Shown here one piece after another: positions 41,301 through 53,560 of a stretch of 64,000 bases of DNA. How positions within the stretch are numbered: the stretch's first letter is position 1; every line of letters begins with the position of its first letter. Source of the DNA: Hormiphora californensis (lineage: Eukaryota; Ctenophora; Tentaculata; Cydippida; Pleurobrachiidae); assembly GCA_020137815.1 (NCBI GenBank), contig CM035357.1:2872528-2936527 (forward strand). Reading direction: 5' to 3'. The translations under genes were made by a program, and so were the position numbers. Under the pieces are notes generated by a model, which was given only the letters and a program-made list of their open reading frames with translations, ran no database searches and had not been told where the DNA came from.

Positions 41301-43714
41301 TGTAGTCTCATAACTACACGTGATGTCAGCGGACTCGTGGGCGCTTATCAAGGAGCATGCTCCCGTTCCTGTGCTCTGCCCCACAGACACGTGGGGGAGG
41401 GTTAGGTTTCCTGATATTCCATCAGTGAAGATGAACATGCACGTGTAGGTAGCTCCATCATCTATTGTCAGATCTGAAGATTTACTGAGACTCATTTTGT
41501 ACTGAATGTTCTTGCTGTACTTTCCTCCACTGGATTTTGACTTGGTTGGAGCAATTTTAATCCCGTCCCCTTTAGTCCAGTAGGCATTTGTCGGGCTAGC
41601 CCCTCCTGTGTATGAACAGTCCAAGTACAATGAACTAGATGCTGAGCCATCTCCATCAACAGTAATCGTCTGCCGTTCATCCACACTACTGGAAACAATC
41701 CTGGTTGCCACGGTAACGGATCCAGAAGTTAAATACGTGTTGTCACTGAACTTGAATACTATCTCATAGGTACCGTCATTTGCACCCTTACTGCTATCTT
41801 CGAGGGAGTAGACCCATGTGAAGTCACCCTGCTGTTCAGGTCCGGTAATGTAATTGTAGATCCTGGACGTCCCTCTAAGAAGGTAGTTAGACCTGGGTTG
41901 TTCCACCGATTTAACCATGACTGTTGTCGACCAATCCTCAGTCCTGATAACGATAGTCCCACTCACCTCCATCTCTAGAATCCTGACTGTCACCTCGTAA
42001 CCCTTGGTAACGTTAACACTCCCCAACATGTACACACACTGATATGTCCCGTCATCCGATGGTAGAAGAGACCCCGTTGAGACCTGACTTGTCATGGAAG
42101 AACCAGTCCAGGAGGTCTCCGTAACATTCCATTTAGTGTTATTGATGGGAGCATTGTTCAGCAACCACACCACATCCAGTGGCTCTGAAGTCCCAGCGAA
42201 GGAGCATGTCAGGGTCTGAGCCCCACCGGATGAGGTCACGGTGACTGTTTCACCTGACTGTATTACCTCCACGTCCACCCCCTCACTGGACAATGTTGCT
42301 ACATACCCTTTAGCTGTGAACGTGACGCTATATTCCCCGTTATCATCAGAGGAAGCATCCTCCTTGCTGATTGAGATAGTGTAGTTGTGTTTGCTAGTTC
42401 TGGAAATGCCTTCCACCCAGCCGTCAGTTGTGGATAGGAGTGATCCATCCCTGTACCAACCCAATGTGTAACTTTGCCAGTTACTGGAGTAAAGTGTCGC
42501 CTCCAGAGTGAGAGTACTTCCATCTACTAGCAACATGGGGGATGGAGATGTGATCGCCACGTGGCCGTACATTAGAACCATGGACAGGGAGGGATCGTTG
42601 GTGTCAGCGTAGGAAAAGGTACATTCGTATACCCCCGGTTCCGAGGTGAAATCAGAGTCTCCCTGGGCTTTGGTTGTGTAGTTTCACACCCCACGTGTTG
42701 CCTACCCAGATCCAGCAGATCCGTTTCTGTCACAGCTCAATCCAGAGGGAAGAGTCCACCCCGCGCTGGTGGGATTTCTCCTCACTCTCCACCTTACACC
42801 ATAACGTGGTAGGTTTGAATTCACTGTAGTACACAGAAGGGATATCGGAGTAGGCGACTCGAACCTGGACAGTGGACAGATGTGTTTGAAGTTACCGCCG
42901 TGATCTGGATATTCAAGTGTGCACGTGTAAATACCATCATCCACCCATGTGCTGTCAGTGGCGACGATGACATGATTTCCATCAGAGTCAGTCTTTTGAA
43001 CACCCGGTAACAGCCCCCGCTCCATCCCAGGCCCAGGTCACAGAATAATCATCTCGATCGGACAGTACCGGCACACGTGAGAGTCCATTCAGAGGACACT
43101 GACACAAGATTGGACATGGTGGGGATCCGGAACAAGTAGGGATACAGACTCTTTCACCCAGCCGTGGTGTGGTGTCTTCACCGTGCATATGAACTCTAGT
43201 TTCGGGCCCACCACCCCCGCTATAAACTCAATATCAACTTCATAGACCAGTTCCGGTGTGGGGTTGACTGTCCGGCCATTGATCAGCCATTTGTATGTTG
43301 TGATATTGACACTGCTATCCACATTACACGTCAACATGTAAGTTGGCGTCATGACAACCTGCACGGGTCCACCCAGGATCTCCACGGAAATATGCTCGAC
43401 GGTGAGGTTAGTCTTGAAAACCTGACCTAGCACCTCCGCGTAACACTCATACACCCCAGACTGTGCACTGCTGACATCCCCAAACTCGATACTGATAGTC
43501 GTGTTGTCAGTTTGAATGATGTTGTATTTGGAGTCATTTGAATAGATACGGGTTCCATTATACTCCCACCACATTGCACTAGGTGGGATAGTTGACGGTA
43601 CAATAGGTACTGTTGGAGCCAGCATGGACACCAACAGTCCCTGATTCAGCGGTGACAACTACACCGTACACAATGGCTGTAGAGTTCTCGTAGTATCCTG
43701 CACCGTCAATGAAT
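38371..43714 (-). CDS. mosaic Ig/sushi receptor, long 3' exon with Ig array, sushi module, cleavage site, TM helix and tail (frames broken)
   Basis: Last exon of the receptor that starts at 50094, entered in phase 2 at the acceptor next to 43714 (CTACAG). It holds about 12 Ig-like domains with C...W...YxC patterns, eight or so of them in one uninterrupted frame (40149-42581). A sushi-like C-rich module follows (about 39500-39680), then a domain ending in a polybasic RRRRR site (about 39035), an acidic Asp-rich stalk (about 38790-38890), a membrane helix (AIIIIASLSIVSVGVLFSWY, about 38590) and a tail ending YTIHK near 38374. The frame shifts by one base at several points: near 43585, 43000-43120, 42840, 42680, 40300, 39570, 39300 and 38760-38950. 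Either the allele is a pseudogene or the consensus has indels. Confidence 0.7.
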
Positions 43715-43860
43715 CTGTAGGGAGAGAGAGTTGGTATTGTCTTGAACTTCGAATCATATCAGATATTATCGGTATCACCGCAAATTTTTGGAGGTTAGAC
43801 CAAATAGTTTGGGACATAGATGTCCTATCATGGCACTCAAAGGGTTAATATTATCGTTAC

Positions 43861-43978
43861 CTGCACGACCACGCCTCGTAGACACTGTCAAGAATTGTAA
43901 CCTCCAGTGTAGACTGAATAACATAATCGCTCAACATGACCGTTTCCGGGAATAATCCCCAACTTCTGAGAACCACTT
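43861..43978 (-). CDS. mosaic receptor, Ig-region exon
   Basis: Phase 1 to phase 2, with a GATCAG acceptor and GTAACG donor. It encodes an Ig second half ending Y-E-A-W-S-C. Confidence 0.7.
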
Positions 43979-44378
43979 CTGATCGGCTATTGACGTCATC
44001 TGGGTTGAGGTCACGTTCTGTTTTGTGTTAAACATCTTTACATGCGAAGATATTGTATGAACAATTGTATGAAACTTGAACATGCAAATAATTTGGCCCC
44101 GAACAACCTAGAATGTAGATATATATCTATAGATAAATTTGACTTATATTCTGACTTCAGAGTTATTCAATGTTTTTCGCATGTTTAAACGGGTAGCAAG
44201 TTTAAACGGGCGATAGCTACCACGTATCACCAGAATCGACCTGACCTGCATTCTAGGTTGATTTAAAAACATTCCATGGCCATGCATGGCATATTTAAAG
44301 AATAATCTGAATTACTGGCATGTATGTATAGATGTAGGAATCATAGCTTTTTATGGTCTTCATGAACATTATAATTAC

Positions 44379-44486
44379 CGACGAGCCACTTTGCCTTCTT
44401 AGGCATGTCTGAAGAACCCCAAATGCAGACAAGGTTGATGGACCCAGGGTCACGGAGTATCAGAGAGGGTAGTGCCTGGATAAAAC
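44379..44486 (-). CDS. mosaic receptor, Ig-region exon
   Basis: Phase 1 to phase 1, after CTCCAG. It encodes INLVCIWGSSDMPKKAKW, the first cysteine and core tryptophan of an Ig domain. Confidence 0.7.
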
Positions 44487-44601
44487 CTGGAGACATTTGA
44501 ATTAGAATTAGTTCGCTAGGTACAGTTTCTAGTGAATAAATTGCAGAATTTGAAACAGATGAATGACCAGAAGACACGAGCAAGGTCAATTTTAATCTAA
44601 C

Positions 44602-44789
44602 CTGCCCTGTGCAAGGTGGTTGAGACATTTTTAGCAAAATCATATCCATTCAAAGCAACTTGGCAAGTGTAAATACCGCCCTGGAAACCATGATTTGATA
44701 ACACGACTATCTGAGAAGCCTCGGTCTTATCAGTATCCGAGATAATGGTAGTATTTTCATCCTGTATCAGAATTCCTGACGTACCATAC
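44602..44789 (-). CDS. mosaic receptor, Ig-region exon
   Basis: Phase 2 to phase 1. It encodes an Ig second half with GFQGGIYTCQVAL, the canonical G-x-Y-x-C. Confidence 0.75.
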
Positions 44790-44945
44790 CTAGAAATGGG
44801 CAGGGTTACCAAGACTAAACCTAAAAGGTTAAGGGCACACCTAAAATAGGTCATTGGAATCTTCTATATGAACCCCAAGGCTAAATCTAAAATGTAAATT
44901 GGATCTCCAAGCCATCTCTTTTTTCGGGGTAGTAAAATTACTCAC

Positions 44946-45108
44946 CATGTTATAGTAACTGCATCTGACCCCATGTAAACACAGGTAAGGTTGACATTGT
45001 CTGAGTTGTACTCAGTTGTCTCGGGGAGACTTGGAAGGTTCGCGTAGGTCAGATGGGCAGTTGTGTTGAGAGTGGTATTGTACTTGGAGAGGTAGTAAAT
45101 ACAAACAA
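44946..45108 (-). CDS. mosaic receptor, Ig-region exon
   Basis: Phase 1 to phase 2. It encodes an Ig first half with NVNLTCVYMGSDAVTITW. The tryptophan codon is split across the intron to 44789. Confidence 0.75.
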
Positions 45109-45244
45109 CTGCGAACGTAATTATTGGGAATCATTAGAAATCATAAAAAAATTTTCATAAATGATATCTGATCAGGGTTAAATAGGGATTAATTTTAGTG
45201 CCATAATTAGTATGTATAGGTAAAAATGAAGTTTATCAAATTAC

Positions 45245-45338
45245 CCAAATCAATTGCGGTGTCGGTTGTAAGATGGTTTATCGTCACATTATCCCTTCTC
45301 TGTCCATCACCTCCTGATAGTTCCTCAATATCACCAAT
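45245..45338 (-). CDS. mosaic receptor, Ig-region exon
   Basis: Phase 0 to phase 1. It completes the Ig domain begun in 45520-45669 (NVTINHLTTDTAIDLG). Confidence 0.68.
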
Positions 45339-45519
45339 CTATAGGGGAATATTTAACCATCATGACGTCTTCTAAAGAAGACACCCTGCATTCCCTAAAA
45401 CTAAAGCAGCGGACTACGACTTTCGAGGACTAAAATCCTGGGCTTCTTTTCAGGGAATGTAATTATTACAGGGAATGGATTTTCTCCAAATTTCTCTTTT
45501 CTTTTATAGAACACCTTAC

Positions 45520-45669
45520 CTGGTATCCCTCCCAGTACCAGGTCAAGGTGTCAGGAGTTGGACCGTTATAGACACACCCCACATCAGCGGTGTATGATTC
45601 AGAAACCACGATAGGTTTAGCGGGATTCAGGGTGTACACGCCAACGTATGTTGTCATCTCATATCTTAT
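45520..45669 (-). CDS. mosaic receptor, Ig-region exon
   Basis: Fifty codons, phase 0 to phase 0, with an Ig first half: ADVGCVYNGPTPDTLTWYW. Confidence 0.75.
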
Positions 45670-46126
45670 CTGGAGAAAACGAAATTAACTTTTGCATAAA
45701 TGCTACAATATTAAGGTTGGATATATTGATTTGATTACTGGGTTATGACATTACTATTCATGCTGTATAATCATAGAAATGCTTGTTCATAGAAAGCAAA
45801 ATATGTTGGAAAACATGATATATCAGTTCTTGGAATCTCCCTCATTATATATATTCGGTACGAGGCCGAGGAGGGATACTGCATCCCTAAACAAAACAAA
45901 CCTCGTCATTGCGATACGATGTACACGTGAAGATATGCCTGTACCTCCCTCTAGCGACTGGGCCTAACGGACCAACTTCCCACTTGATCTGAGGGAAATT
46001 CAATTAAAGTATGATACTTGCTAAGACTGCAGGCGACCAGCAGAAGAGTATAGATGGAACGACACACAATAAATCTAAATACAAAATCTTAATACAAAAT
46101 GGATTTGTCAGTTAGTCACATTATAC

Positions 46127-46290
46127 CTGTGTAAAATTTCGGCTGTCATGTTGAACCGGACCGATAACTACAACAGATGGATCAGCAATGGTGATACCAT
46201 CCATTTGATAGAGCATCGAATCAGAATCATCATCCGTGTAACACGTTACATTGATCATCGAGCCATCTTCACCCATCTTCACATCAGTTT
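46127..46290 (-). CDS. mosaic receptor, first Ig-like exon after the mucin region
   Basis: Phase 1 to phase 0. It encodes SMINVTCYTDDDSDSMLYQM and continues to RNFTQ. It joins in phase with the mucin exon. Confidence 0.75.
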
Positions 46291-46458
46291 CTGAATAATT
46301 GATTGAATGCTTATGGGAAATGTTTCAAAACTTTTCTAACCTTCCTTTATGCAGGGTCGAACAAGGCAAACATTAAGCACTTTCATTCTTATCTAGGAAC
46401 ATAATACATATTCTGTAGAAATCTAGATTCTAGGTTTCTACTTTCTACAAAACTGTAC

Positions 46459-49169
46459 CTGTAGGAGCAAACGTTGGTTCCTCGGTCATTTCCTCTGTTA
46501 CATAAGAAGTCGTGACTGAAGAGGATGTGGCAGATGTCCTTGACGTTGAAGAGGACTCAGTTGTTGGGGATGAAGTTCTTGCTTCTGTTTGAGACGTTGT
46601 CATCGAAGAGCTTGTGATGTTTTGAGGATCGGTCTGGTTCCTGGCCTCTGTTGTAAACGACGACGTTGCTGAAGTAGGGGTCGCTGTTGACGTCGGTTTT
46701 TCGGTTTGAGACGTTGTCATCGAAGAGCTTGTGGTGTTTTGAGGATCGGTCTGATTTTTTGCTTCCGTTGTAAACGACGACGTTGCTGAAGTTGGGGTTG
46801 CTGTTGACGTCGGTTTTTCGGTTTGTGACGTTGTCATCGAAGAGCTTGTGATGTTTTGGGGATCGGTCTGATTTTTTGCTTCCGTTGTAAACGACGACGT
46901 TACTGAAGTCGTAAACGAAGACGTTGCTGAAGTAGGGGTGGCTGTTGACGTCGGTTTTTCGGTTTGAGACGACGTCATCGAAGAGCTTGTGATGTTTTGA
47001 GGATCGGTCTGATTTTTTGCTTCCGTTGTAAACGAAGACGTTGCTGAAGTAGGGGTGGCTGGGGATGAAGTTCTTGCCTCTGTTTGAGACGTCGTCATCG
47101 AAGAGCTTGTGATGTTTTGGGGATCAGTCTGGTTCCTGGCCTCTGTTGTAAACGACGACGTTGCTGAAGTTGGGGTTGCTGTTGACGTAGGTTTTTCGGT
47201 TTGAGACGTTGTCATCGAAGAGCTTGTGATGTTTTGAGGATCGGTCTGGTTCCTGGCTTCTGTTGTAAACGACGACGTTGCTGAAGTTGGGGTTGCTGTC
47301 GACGTTGAGGAGGACTCAGTTGTTGGGGATGAAGTTCTTGCCTCTGTTTGAGACGTCGTCATCGAAGAGCTTGTGATGTTTTGGGGATCGGTCTGGTTCC
47401 TGGCTTCTGTTGTAAACGACGACGTTGCTGAAGTTGGGGTTGCTGTTGACGTCGGTTTTTCGGTTTGTGACGTTGTCATCGAAGAGCTGGTGATGTTTTG
47501 AGGATCGGTCTGATTCCTAGCTTCCGTTGTAAACGACGACGTTGCTGAAGTAGGGGTTGCTGTTGACGTCGGTTTTTCGGTTTGAGACGTCGTCATCGAA
47601 GAGCTAGTGATGTTTTGGGGATCGGTCTGGTTCCTAGCTTCCGTTGTAAACGACGACGTTACAGAAGTTGGGGTTACTGTTGACGTCGGTTTTTCGGTTT
47701 GAGACGTCGTCATCGAAGAGCTGGTGATGTTTTGAGGATCGGTCTGATTCCTGGCTTCTGTAGTAAACGACGAAGTTACTGAAGTAGGAGTTGCTGTTGA
47801 CGTTGCATTTTGCTCAGTTGTAAATGACGACGTTGTCATCGAAGAGCTTGTGATGTTTTGGGGATCCGTCTGATTCCTTGCTTCCGTAGTAAACGACGAC
47901 GTTACTGAAGTTGGGGTTGCTGTTGACGTTGCATTTTCCGTTTGAGACGTCGTCATCGAAGAGCTTGTGGTGTTTTGGGGATCGGTCTGATTCCTTGCTT
48001 CCGTAGTAAACGACGACGTTACTGAAGTTGGGGTCGCTGTTGACGTCGGTTTTTCGGTTTGAGACGTCGTCATCGAAGAGCTGGTGATGTTTTGAGGATC
48101 GGTCTGATTCCTTGCTTCCGTAGTAAACGACGACGTTACTGAAGTTGGAGTCGCTGTTGACGTTGGTTTTTCGGTTTGAGACGTTGTCATCGAAGAGCTT
48201 GTGACGTTTTGAGGATCCGTCTGGTTCCTAGCTTCCGTTGTAAACGACGACGTTACTGAAGTTGGAGTCGCTGTCGACGTTGCATTCTGTTCAGTTGTAA
48301 AGGGGGACGTTGAATTTTGCTCAGTTGTGAATGAGCTTGTGATGTTTTGGGGATCCGTCTGATTCCTGGCTTCCGTTGTAAACGACGACGTTACTGAAGT
48401 TGGGGTTGCTGTTGACGTTGCGTTTTGCTCAGTTGTAAAGGGAGACGTTGAATTTTGCTCCGTTGTAAATGAGCTTGTGATGTTTTGAGGATCGGTCTGA
48501 TTCCTTGCTTCCGTTGTAAACGACGACGTTACTGAAGTAGGAGTCGCTGTCGACGTTGCATTTTGCTCAGTTGTAAAGGGAGACGTTGAATTTTTCTCCG
48601 TTGTAAATGAGCTTGTGACGTTTTGGGGATCCGTTTGATTCCTTGCTTCCGTAGTAAACGACGACGTTACTGAAGTAGGGGTTGCTGTTGACGTTGCATT
48701 CTGTTCAGTTGTAAAGGGAGACGTTGAATTTTGCTCAGTTGTAAATGAGCTTGTGATGTTTTGGGGATCCGTCTGATTCCTTGCTTCCGTAGTAAACGAC
48801 GACGTTACTGAAGTTGGAGTCGCTGTCGACGTTGCATTTTGCTCAGTTGTAAAGGGAGATGTTGAATTTAGCTCAGTTGTAAAAGACGACGTAGCATTTA
48901 GCTCAGTTGTAAATGACGACGTAGCATTTTTCTCGGTTGGTAAATCCCGAGGTTCGATTGTCTTATTTTGAGCCTCAGTTGTAGATTTGGGTGGCGTTGT
49001 ATATGAAGAAGAAGTTGATGCATGGGATGTCGGGGAAGAAGAATGTGTATGGTCATTGGCATGGCGACGATTCCTCACTAAGTTTGTCACTGGAGGATCT
49101 TCTTCGGTTTGTTTATGTAAGGAGCGGACAAAACAGAGTCTTTGGCCGCACTCAGGTACACTGGTAAAC
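46459..49169 (-). CDS. mosaic receptor, mucin-like tandem-repeat exon
   Basis: A single 2.7-kb exon, phase 2 to phase 1. The first 35 or so codons finish the Cys-containing N-terminal domain (VPECGQRLCFVRSL). Then come about 22 repeats with a 39-residue (117-bp) consensus built from TSSFTTEARNQTDPQNITSS, SMTTSQTEKP and TSTATPTSA. Each unit carries two N-glycosylation sites (NQT, NIT) and more than half Ser/Thr, a densely glycosylated stalk. The earliest repeats use a shorter variant (NSTSPFTTEQNATS). The frame is open throughout. Confidence 0.82.
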
Positions 49170-49278
49170 CTGCAGAGAATGGGTTGTGTCAAAAGATCAG
49201 AACCGTGTTTTGAAAGCGTTGCCATGCCAAGAATGCAGCTGACATTATGCCCTTCCTGGTATATGGGTTAAAACAAAC

Positions 49279-49372
49279 CTGTATGCATATCCATATCTGC
49301 ACAAAACAACTTCAGCAGTTATACCATCTTTATTTGATCTGTTATCCATCAGTTTGAGGGTAACATAACCAT
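49279..49372 (-). CDS. mosaic receptor, N-terminal domain exon
   Basis: Phase 1 to phase 2. It encodes DGYVTLKLMDNRSNKDGITA and then EVVLCRYGYAYR, and joins in phase to the mucin exon. Confidence 0.75.
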
Positions 49373-49558
49373 CTGAAAACATGTTCACGGTTTGTTATAT
49401 ATCCGGCCTCTGTCATGCACGTGTATGTTTCTGCAAAATATCATGTTGGATTTTCATGCACTATATTATGTAGTTGGACAAGCAGAACATGCATACTACT
49501 ACTAATAATAATATGTTCTAGAGGTTTTAAAACTATAGAATACCAAGTGTATTATTAC

Positions 49559-49647
49559 CTTCATAACTGCTAGGATGACTAGAGGCAGAATGGAGTTTTC
49601 CCTCACATGGATCCTCTGAAACCGCGACATCGGGACCAAAACTGTAC
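49559..49647 (-). CDS. mosaic receptor, N-terminal domain exon
   Basis: Phase 2 to phase 1. It encodes YSFGPDVAVSEDPCEGKLHS and continues to SSYE. Confidence 0.72.
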
Positions 49648-49806
49648 CTGTTGAAAAATACTGGTTCAAAAACACAATCTCAAAGTGACTTAAGTGACGT
49701 AAGTGACTTAAGTGGACTCGTATATTATGCCACATGATCGGTCTAAAAAGTTAATCACTTAGCAAATTGAGCAAATAAACGCATACTCCAAGAATGAATG
49801 TATTAC

Positions 49807-49907
49807 CATAATTTTGGGCTGAGTAGGTTTCTAAGGCACGAATCTTGGATGTTGTTAATCTGAGTCACCTGATCCCTGCACACATCTTCTTGCAGTCCTG
49901 CTGCTAC
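49807..49907 (-). CDS. mosaic receptor, N-terminal domain exon
   Basis: Phase 0 to phase 2. It encodes VAAGLQEDVCRDQVTQINN and two cysteines (DVCRD, DSCLR). Its acceptor is TTGCAG. Confidence 0.72.
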
Positions 49908-50055
49908 CTGCAATGAAAACAAGGTGTGTTACCGGTAATCAATAAACAGATAATTATGTACTATGTGTTTGAGACATGTGCATTTTAGACATCTTGTAAT
50001 TTTGGACATGTTAATAATGGTCTCTACTTGTTACTTAACAAGTAACTACACCTAC

Positions 50056-50094
50056 ATCTGTGACGACGAGTAGACTTGCTAGAATGTAAAGCAT
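50056..50094 (-). CDS. mosaic receptor, first coding exon (signal peptide)
   Basis: ATG at 50094, 13 codons (MLYILASLLVVTD), ending in phase 0 before GTAGGT. Joined to the next exon it gives a typical signal peptide and cleavage region (D-V-A-A-G). This makes a complete 13-exon gene from signal peptide to tail. The precise first exon is inferred from phase and hydrophobicity only. Confidence 0.62.
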
Positions 50095-51856
50095 AGGCTG
50101 AGGGGCACTCCAAGCCTAGCTTTCAAAGCTGGCTGGTTGTCACGTTTGAACTGTGTCACTAAAGTAACAGTTAGGGTAAAATTGAATAAAACTTTAACAA
50201 TGTATCTATGGCATACTAAAAATGTAAGAGAACTATCAAAACAAGGGGACACAAGTACACGGAATCAGGGAACTTCAAAGTCAAACTGCAGTGCGTGTGT
50301 AATATTATATCGAAGCGGCTTATGTAAACACTGTCTTGTGTATGAGGCCCATAGTTCGAATAGCTTCCCTCTGAACGTCTATTATTATATCCCTGATACA
50401 ATATCCTTCGTCAATGACGTCAATGACGAAATGGAAGGATGCATTGATTGGTTGATTGAATTACTTTTACCTTCCATTTATGGTCAATCATAGCAAGTCA
50501 ATCAATTGGACAATCAATTGGAAAACCAAAGTAGTGGTAAGAAAACTTAGCCATGCGGACGGTGGTGCATATGTTTGAATTGTTCATACTTTTTTCGTGC
50601 GAAGCAATTAGGTCCACGGACACAGTTTCAGGCGACTCAAGTGTTATAGGCTCACCCAAGACGTTCGTGCCCATGGTAACAACTCAAAACTCCTCCTCCG
50701 ATTTCTAAATGATCTAATCCAGCTCCATCAATAAACGTGGCTCGTATTTGTCAAGCAAAATAACGCTATGATAACACGCCATTCAAGTTTGAAAGCTCGA
50801 AACAAAAGTAGTCAAAAGGACGAATCACGATAGAGTAGTTTTGGGAAAATAGTTTAACATATATATGTGATACAACAACAGTCTAAGAGAAACTAGAAAG
50901 ACTCGTTGGTCCCCAAGAAGGTTGAAGAAAGGAGCGTGTGTGGGTGTGGAATAACTAGGAAGATTCTAAATAAACACTGTTAGGATGAATTGGCATAAAC
51001 TGTATCCCCCTGATTTTCAGAGCAGTTATTTGTTTTGTTCAAACCCTCGGAGAGAGAGAGATACTGCCACTATACTGCCGACGATACGAGGAAAAAAACA
51101 TACAGTATTGAAATATTGAAATAAAAGTGATATGCCCTTAGCCTCAGGAGGGTAGAAGACATGTGAGGCTAAAACCCACAGCGAGACGGAACTGAAAACG
51201 CAGGCACTATGACGTCATTCTGACGTCACGAGTTATTTAGTCGGACAAAGTGTAAAGTTCTTCTACTAAAACCTTTCTGGATTTGGGATGTTAGATGAGA
51301 ATATGATTTAATGGTTATATTAGGCTTCATCGGGTGGTAAAGAACCTACTTCGATCATAATTTTAAGAGTGGCACCTAGACAAAAGACAGAGCCGTGGAG
51401 AGAAAGAAAATACGAGAGCTAGCTAGATAGACGGAGGGGGTTTACCAATTAGCTAATTGTAGCGACATCAAGCAGAATCGAATTCGAGCACTTCATCAAC
51501 TACAGCAATAGAAAGAGAGATCCTAAGATGACATTGTCATGTATTAAACGGATGCAGAGGCTAGAAATATACATGATATACCAATTAGGTCCTAGAGAAA
51601 CAGTTAGACACCCTTTGACTGAGGGACTATCCCTTTTTGCTTCATCAATTTCAACAACCATTGTTGAGAATATTACAATGGAATTTCGAATTACTGGAAT
51701 AAAATAAACAAGAATAATATATGATTTTGCGATTAAAAAAATTAAATGAAGGGGTAAAAGCGAACGTTGTTATGTTCTAACTCTCTCGTACGGGGCGCAA
51801 TGAAACAGGGTAAAGCAAGGCAAAGCAAACAAAAAGTAGTGACCTCATATTATGTA
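50095..51856. other. upstream region of the mosaic receptor, no gene seen
   Basis: Presumably promoter and 5' UTR. A 118-codon plus-strand frame (50137-50493) has no supporting features. Confidence 0.4.
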
Positions 51857-52026
51857 CAGCCGGACCCCGATTTACCGGGATGCTCAGGGGAAGGGTTTTG
51901 CCCGGTAAATCGGGGTGCCGGGTATATCGGGGTCAAATACCGTTATTTTCCCCTATCGGGGGAATTTTATCCTCCCGGTAAATCGGGGTTCCGGTAAATC
52001 GGGCCCGGTAAATCGGGGTACGACTG
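51857..52026. mobile_element. 170-bp pogo-like MITE, copy 3 (diverged)
   Basis: The ends CAGCCGGACCCCGATTTA and TAAATCGGGGTACGACTG are flanked by TA (51855-51856, 52027-52028). The interior is built of 'ccggtaaatcgggg' repeats and differs from copies 1 and 2. Confidence 0.85.
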
Positions 52027-52383
52027 TACGACAAAACGCAAAATATAATATTGCTTGGGATTAAGGAACAGAGATCAGCGAGTGAGGGGGATAGAGAGAG
52101 AAAGTTAGAGAAAGAGAGTTAAAGAAAGAAAGAGAACCCAGCCGAGGATATTGTACACTGACCACTGTGCTTGCCACAACTGCAATGCGTCTCTGAGCTG
52201 CATGTCGATTTTTCTCAACTTTATCCTGATCAAGTATGAAAGTCGACAACAACACTGTCAACAAGATTTAACTGATATGAAGCATCATCACAATTGTTAT
52301 AGTCCAGTGAGGACAAGGGGTTAATTGAGGTCGCCAGTAAAACGTCACAAGGAGACTCAAAGTATGCAGATCATCAGAAGCAC

Positions 52384-52402
52384 AGTTCTCTCTCTATCTC
52401 TC

Positions 52403-52501
<99 letters not shown>

Positions 52502-52600
52502 CTATCTCTCTCACTATCTCTCTCTCTCTCTCTCTCCCAGCTCCCTCTCTCACTATCTCTCTCTCTCTCTCTCTCCCAGCTCCCTCTCTCTCTATGACTA
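52384..52600. repeat. (CT)n microsatellite
   Basis: Almost uninterrupted CT repeat of about 110 bp and further CT-rich units. The frames on both strands are artefacts. Confidence 0.95.
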
Positions 52601-53040
52601 TTTCTATCTATTTCTCCACCCTCCCCCCTCATTTCGGAGTATCAGTGTATCACTATCTAACACAGCAGACTAACGGGGGCATGTTATTAGGGCCGGGGTA
52701 TCACGAATTCTTCGTCCGATGACGGATTGGGCTGTTTATAGGAATTCTAGAATGACCAGAAAAGTGATGGAATGAATCCTTCTCGTATAATAGCAAGGGT
52801 TGAAGTATAATGTATATTATAGAGATGCTAATTATAAATGCATCCTACTACATTACAGGGTAATTTGACGTGAACTTGAAAACCCTCAAACATTTTGTAC
52901 GGAAGTGAATCAATGAATCATAATAATAACCAAAAAAAAAATTAATCATACTTGACACTACATAGGTGTTCGTGAATTCGTGGCCCCAAGGCCCCGAGGG
53001 GTGGTGACAAAAAGGCCATCTCCCGCGTTAGTTGACTCTA
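52601..53040. other. intergenic stretch, nothing firm seen
   Basis: No frame, splice pattern or repeat of note. Confidence 0.4.
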
Positions 53041-53064
53041 CCGCTACGCAGGCAGGTTCTGCAA

Positions 53065-53560
53065 ATGTTCAATCCCGTATGACTCCGTCTAGACGCCGTT
53101 CCAATGACGTCTAGACGTCGTCCAGACGGAGTCAGACGGGATTGAGACGTGCCGTTTAGACGGTAGGCGGTAAATGTTAACCAGATCTGTGAGAATTTCG
53201 CACGTTTTTGCCCATAACTCAGCCATTTCTTGACCAATTTGCAAAATCTTTGGCTCCTTGGAAAGAGGACAATGAGCTCTTTCAAATGAGCCTAATTAAA
53301 CTAAAATCGGCGCAAAATGCGCGGCGTGGTGGCGAAAACGCGCATTTTGCGCCATGACGCCGCGCATTTTGCGCCGATTTTAGTTTTATTAGGCTCATTT
53401 GAAAGAGCTCAATGTCCTCTTTCCAACGCGCCCAAGATTTTGCAAATTGGTCAAGAAATGACTGAGTTATGGACAAAAACGTGGTTTTGCACGTACGTTT
53501 TCTCTCAGATCTGGTTAACATTTACCGCCTACCCGTTTAGACACGTCTCTACCCGTTTAG
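53065..53560. repeat. nested palindromes (foldback) with GTTTAGACGG motifs
   Basis: A large palindrome (arms about 53150-53330 and 53350-53545, matching 'gcaaaatgcgcg' at the centre) is preceded by a small one (about 53069-53146, 'gactccgtctagacg'). A diverged third relative of the arm lies at about 53729-53860. Confidence 0.75.

Noticed and set aside
48987-49271. 94-codon plus-strand frame opposite the mucin exon start
   Set aside because: Lies antisense to an exon that joins in phase with its neighbours; no features.
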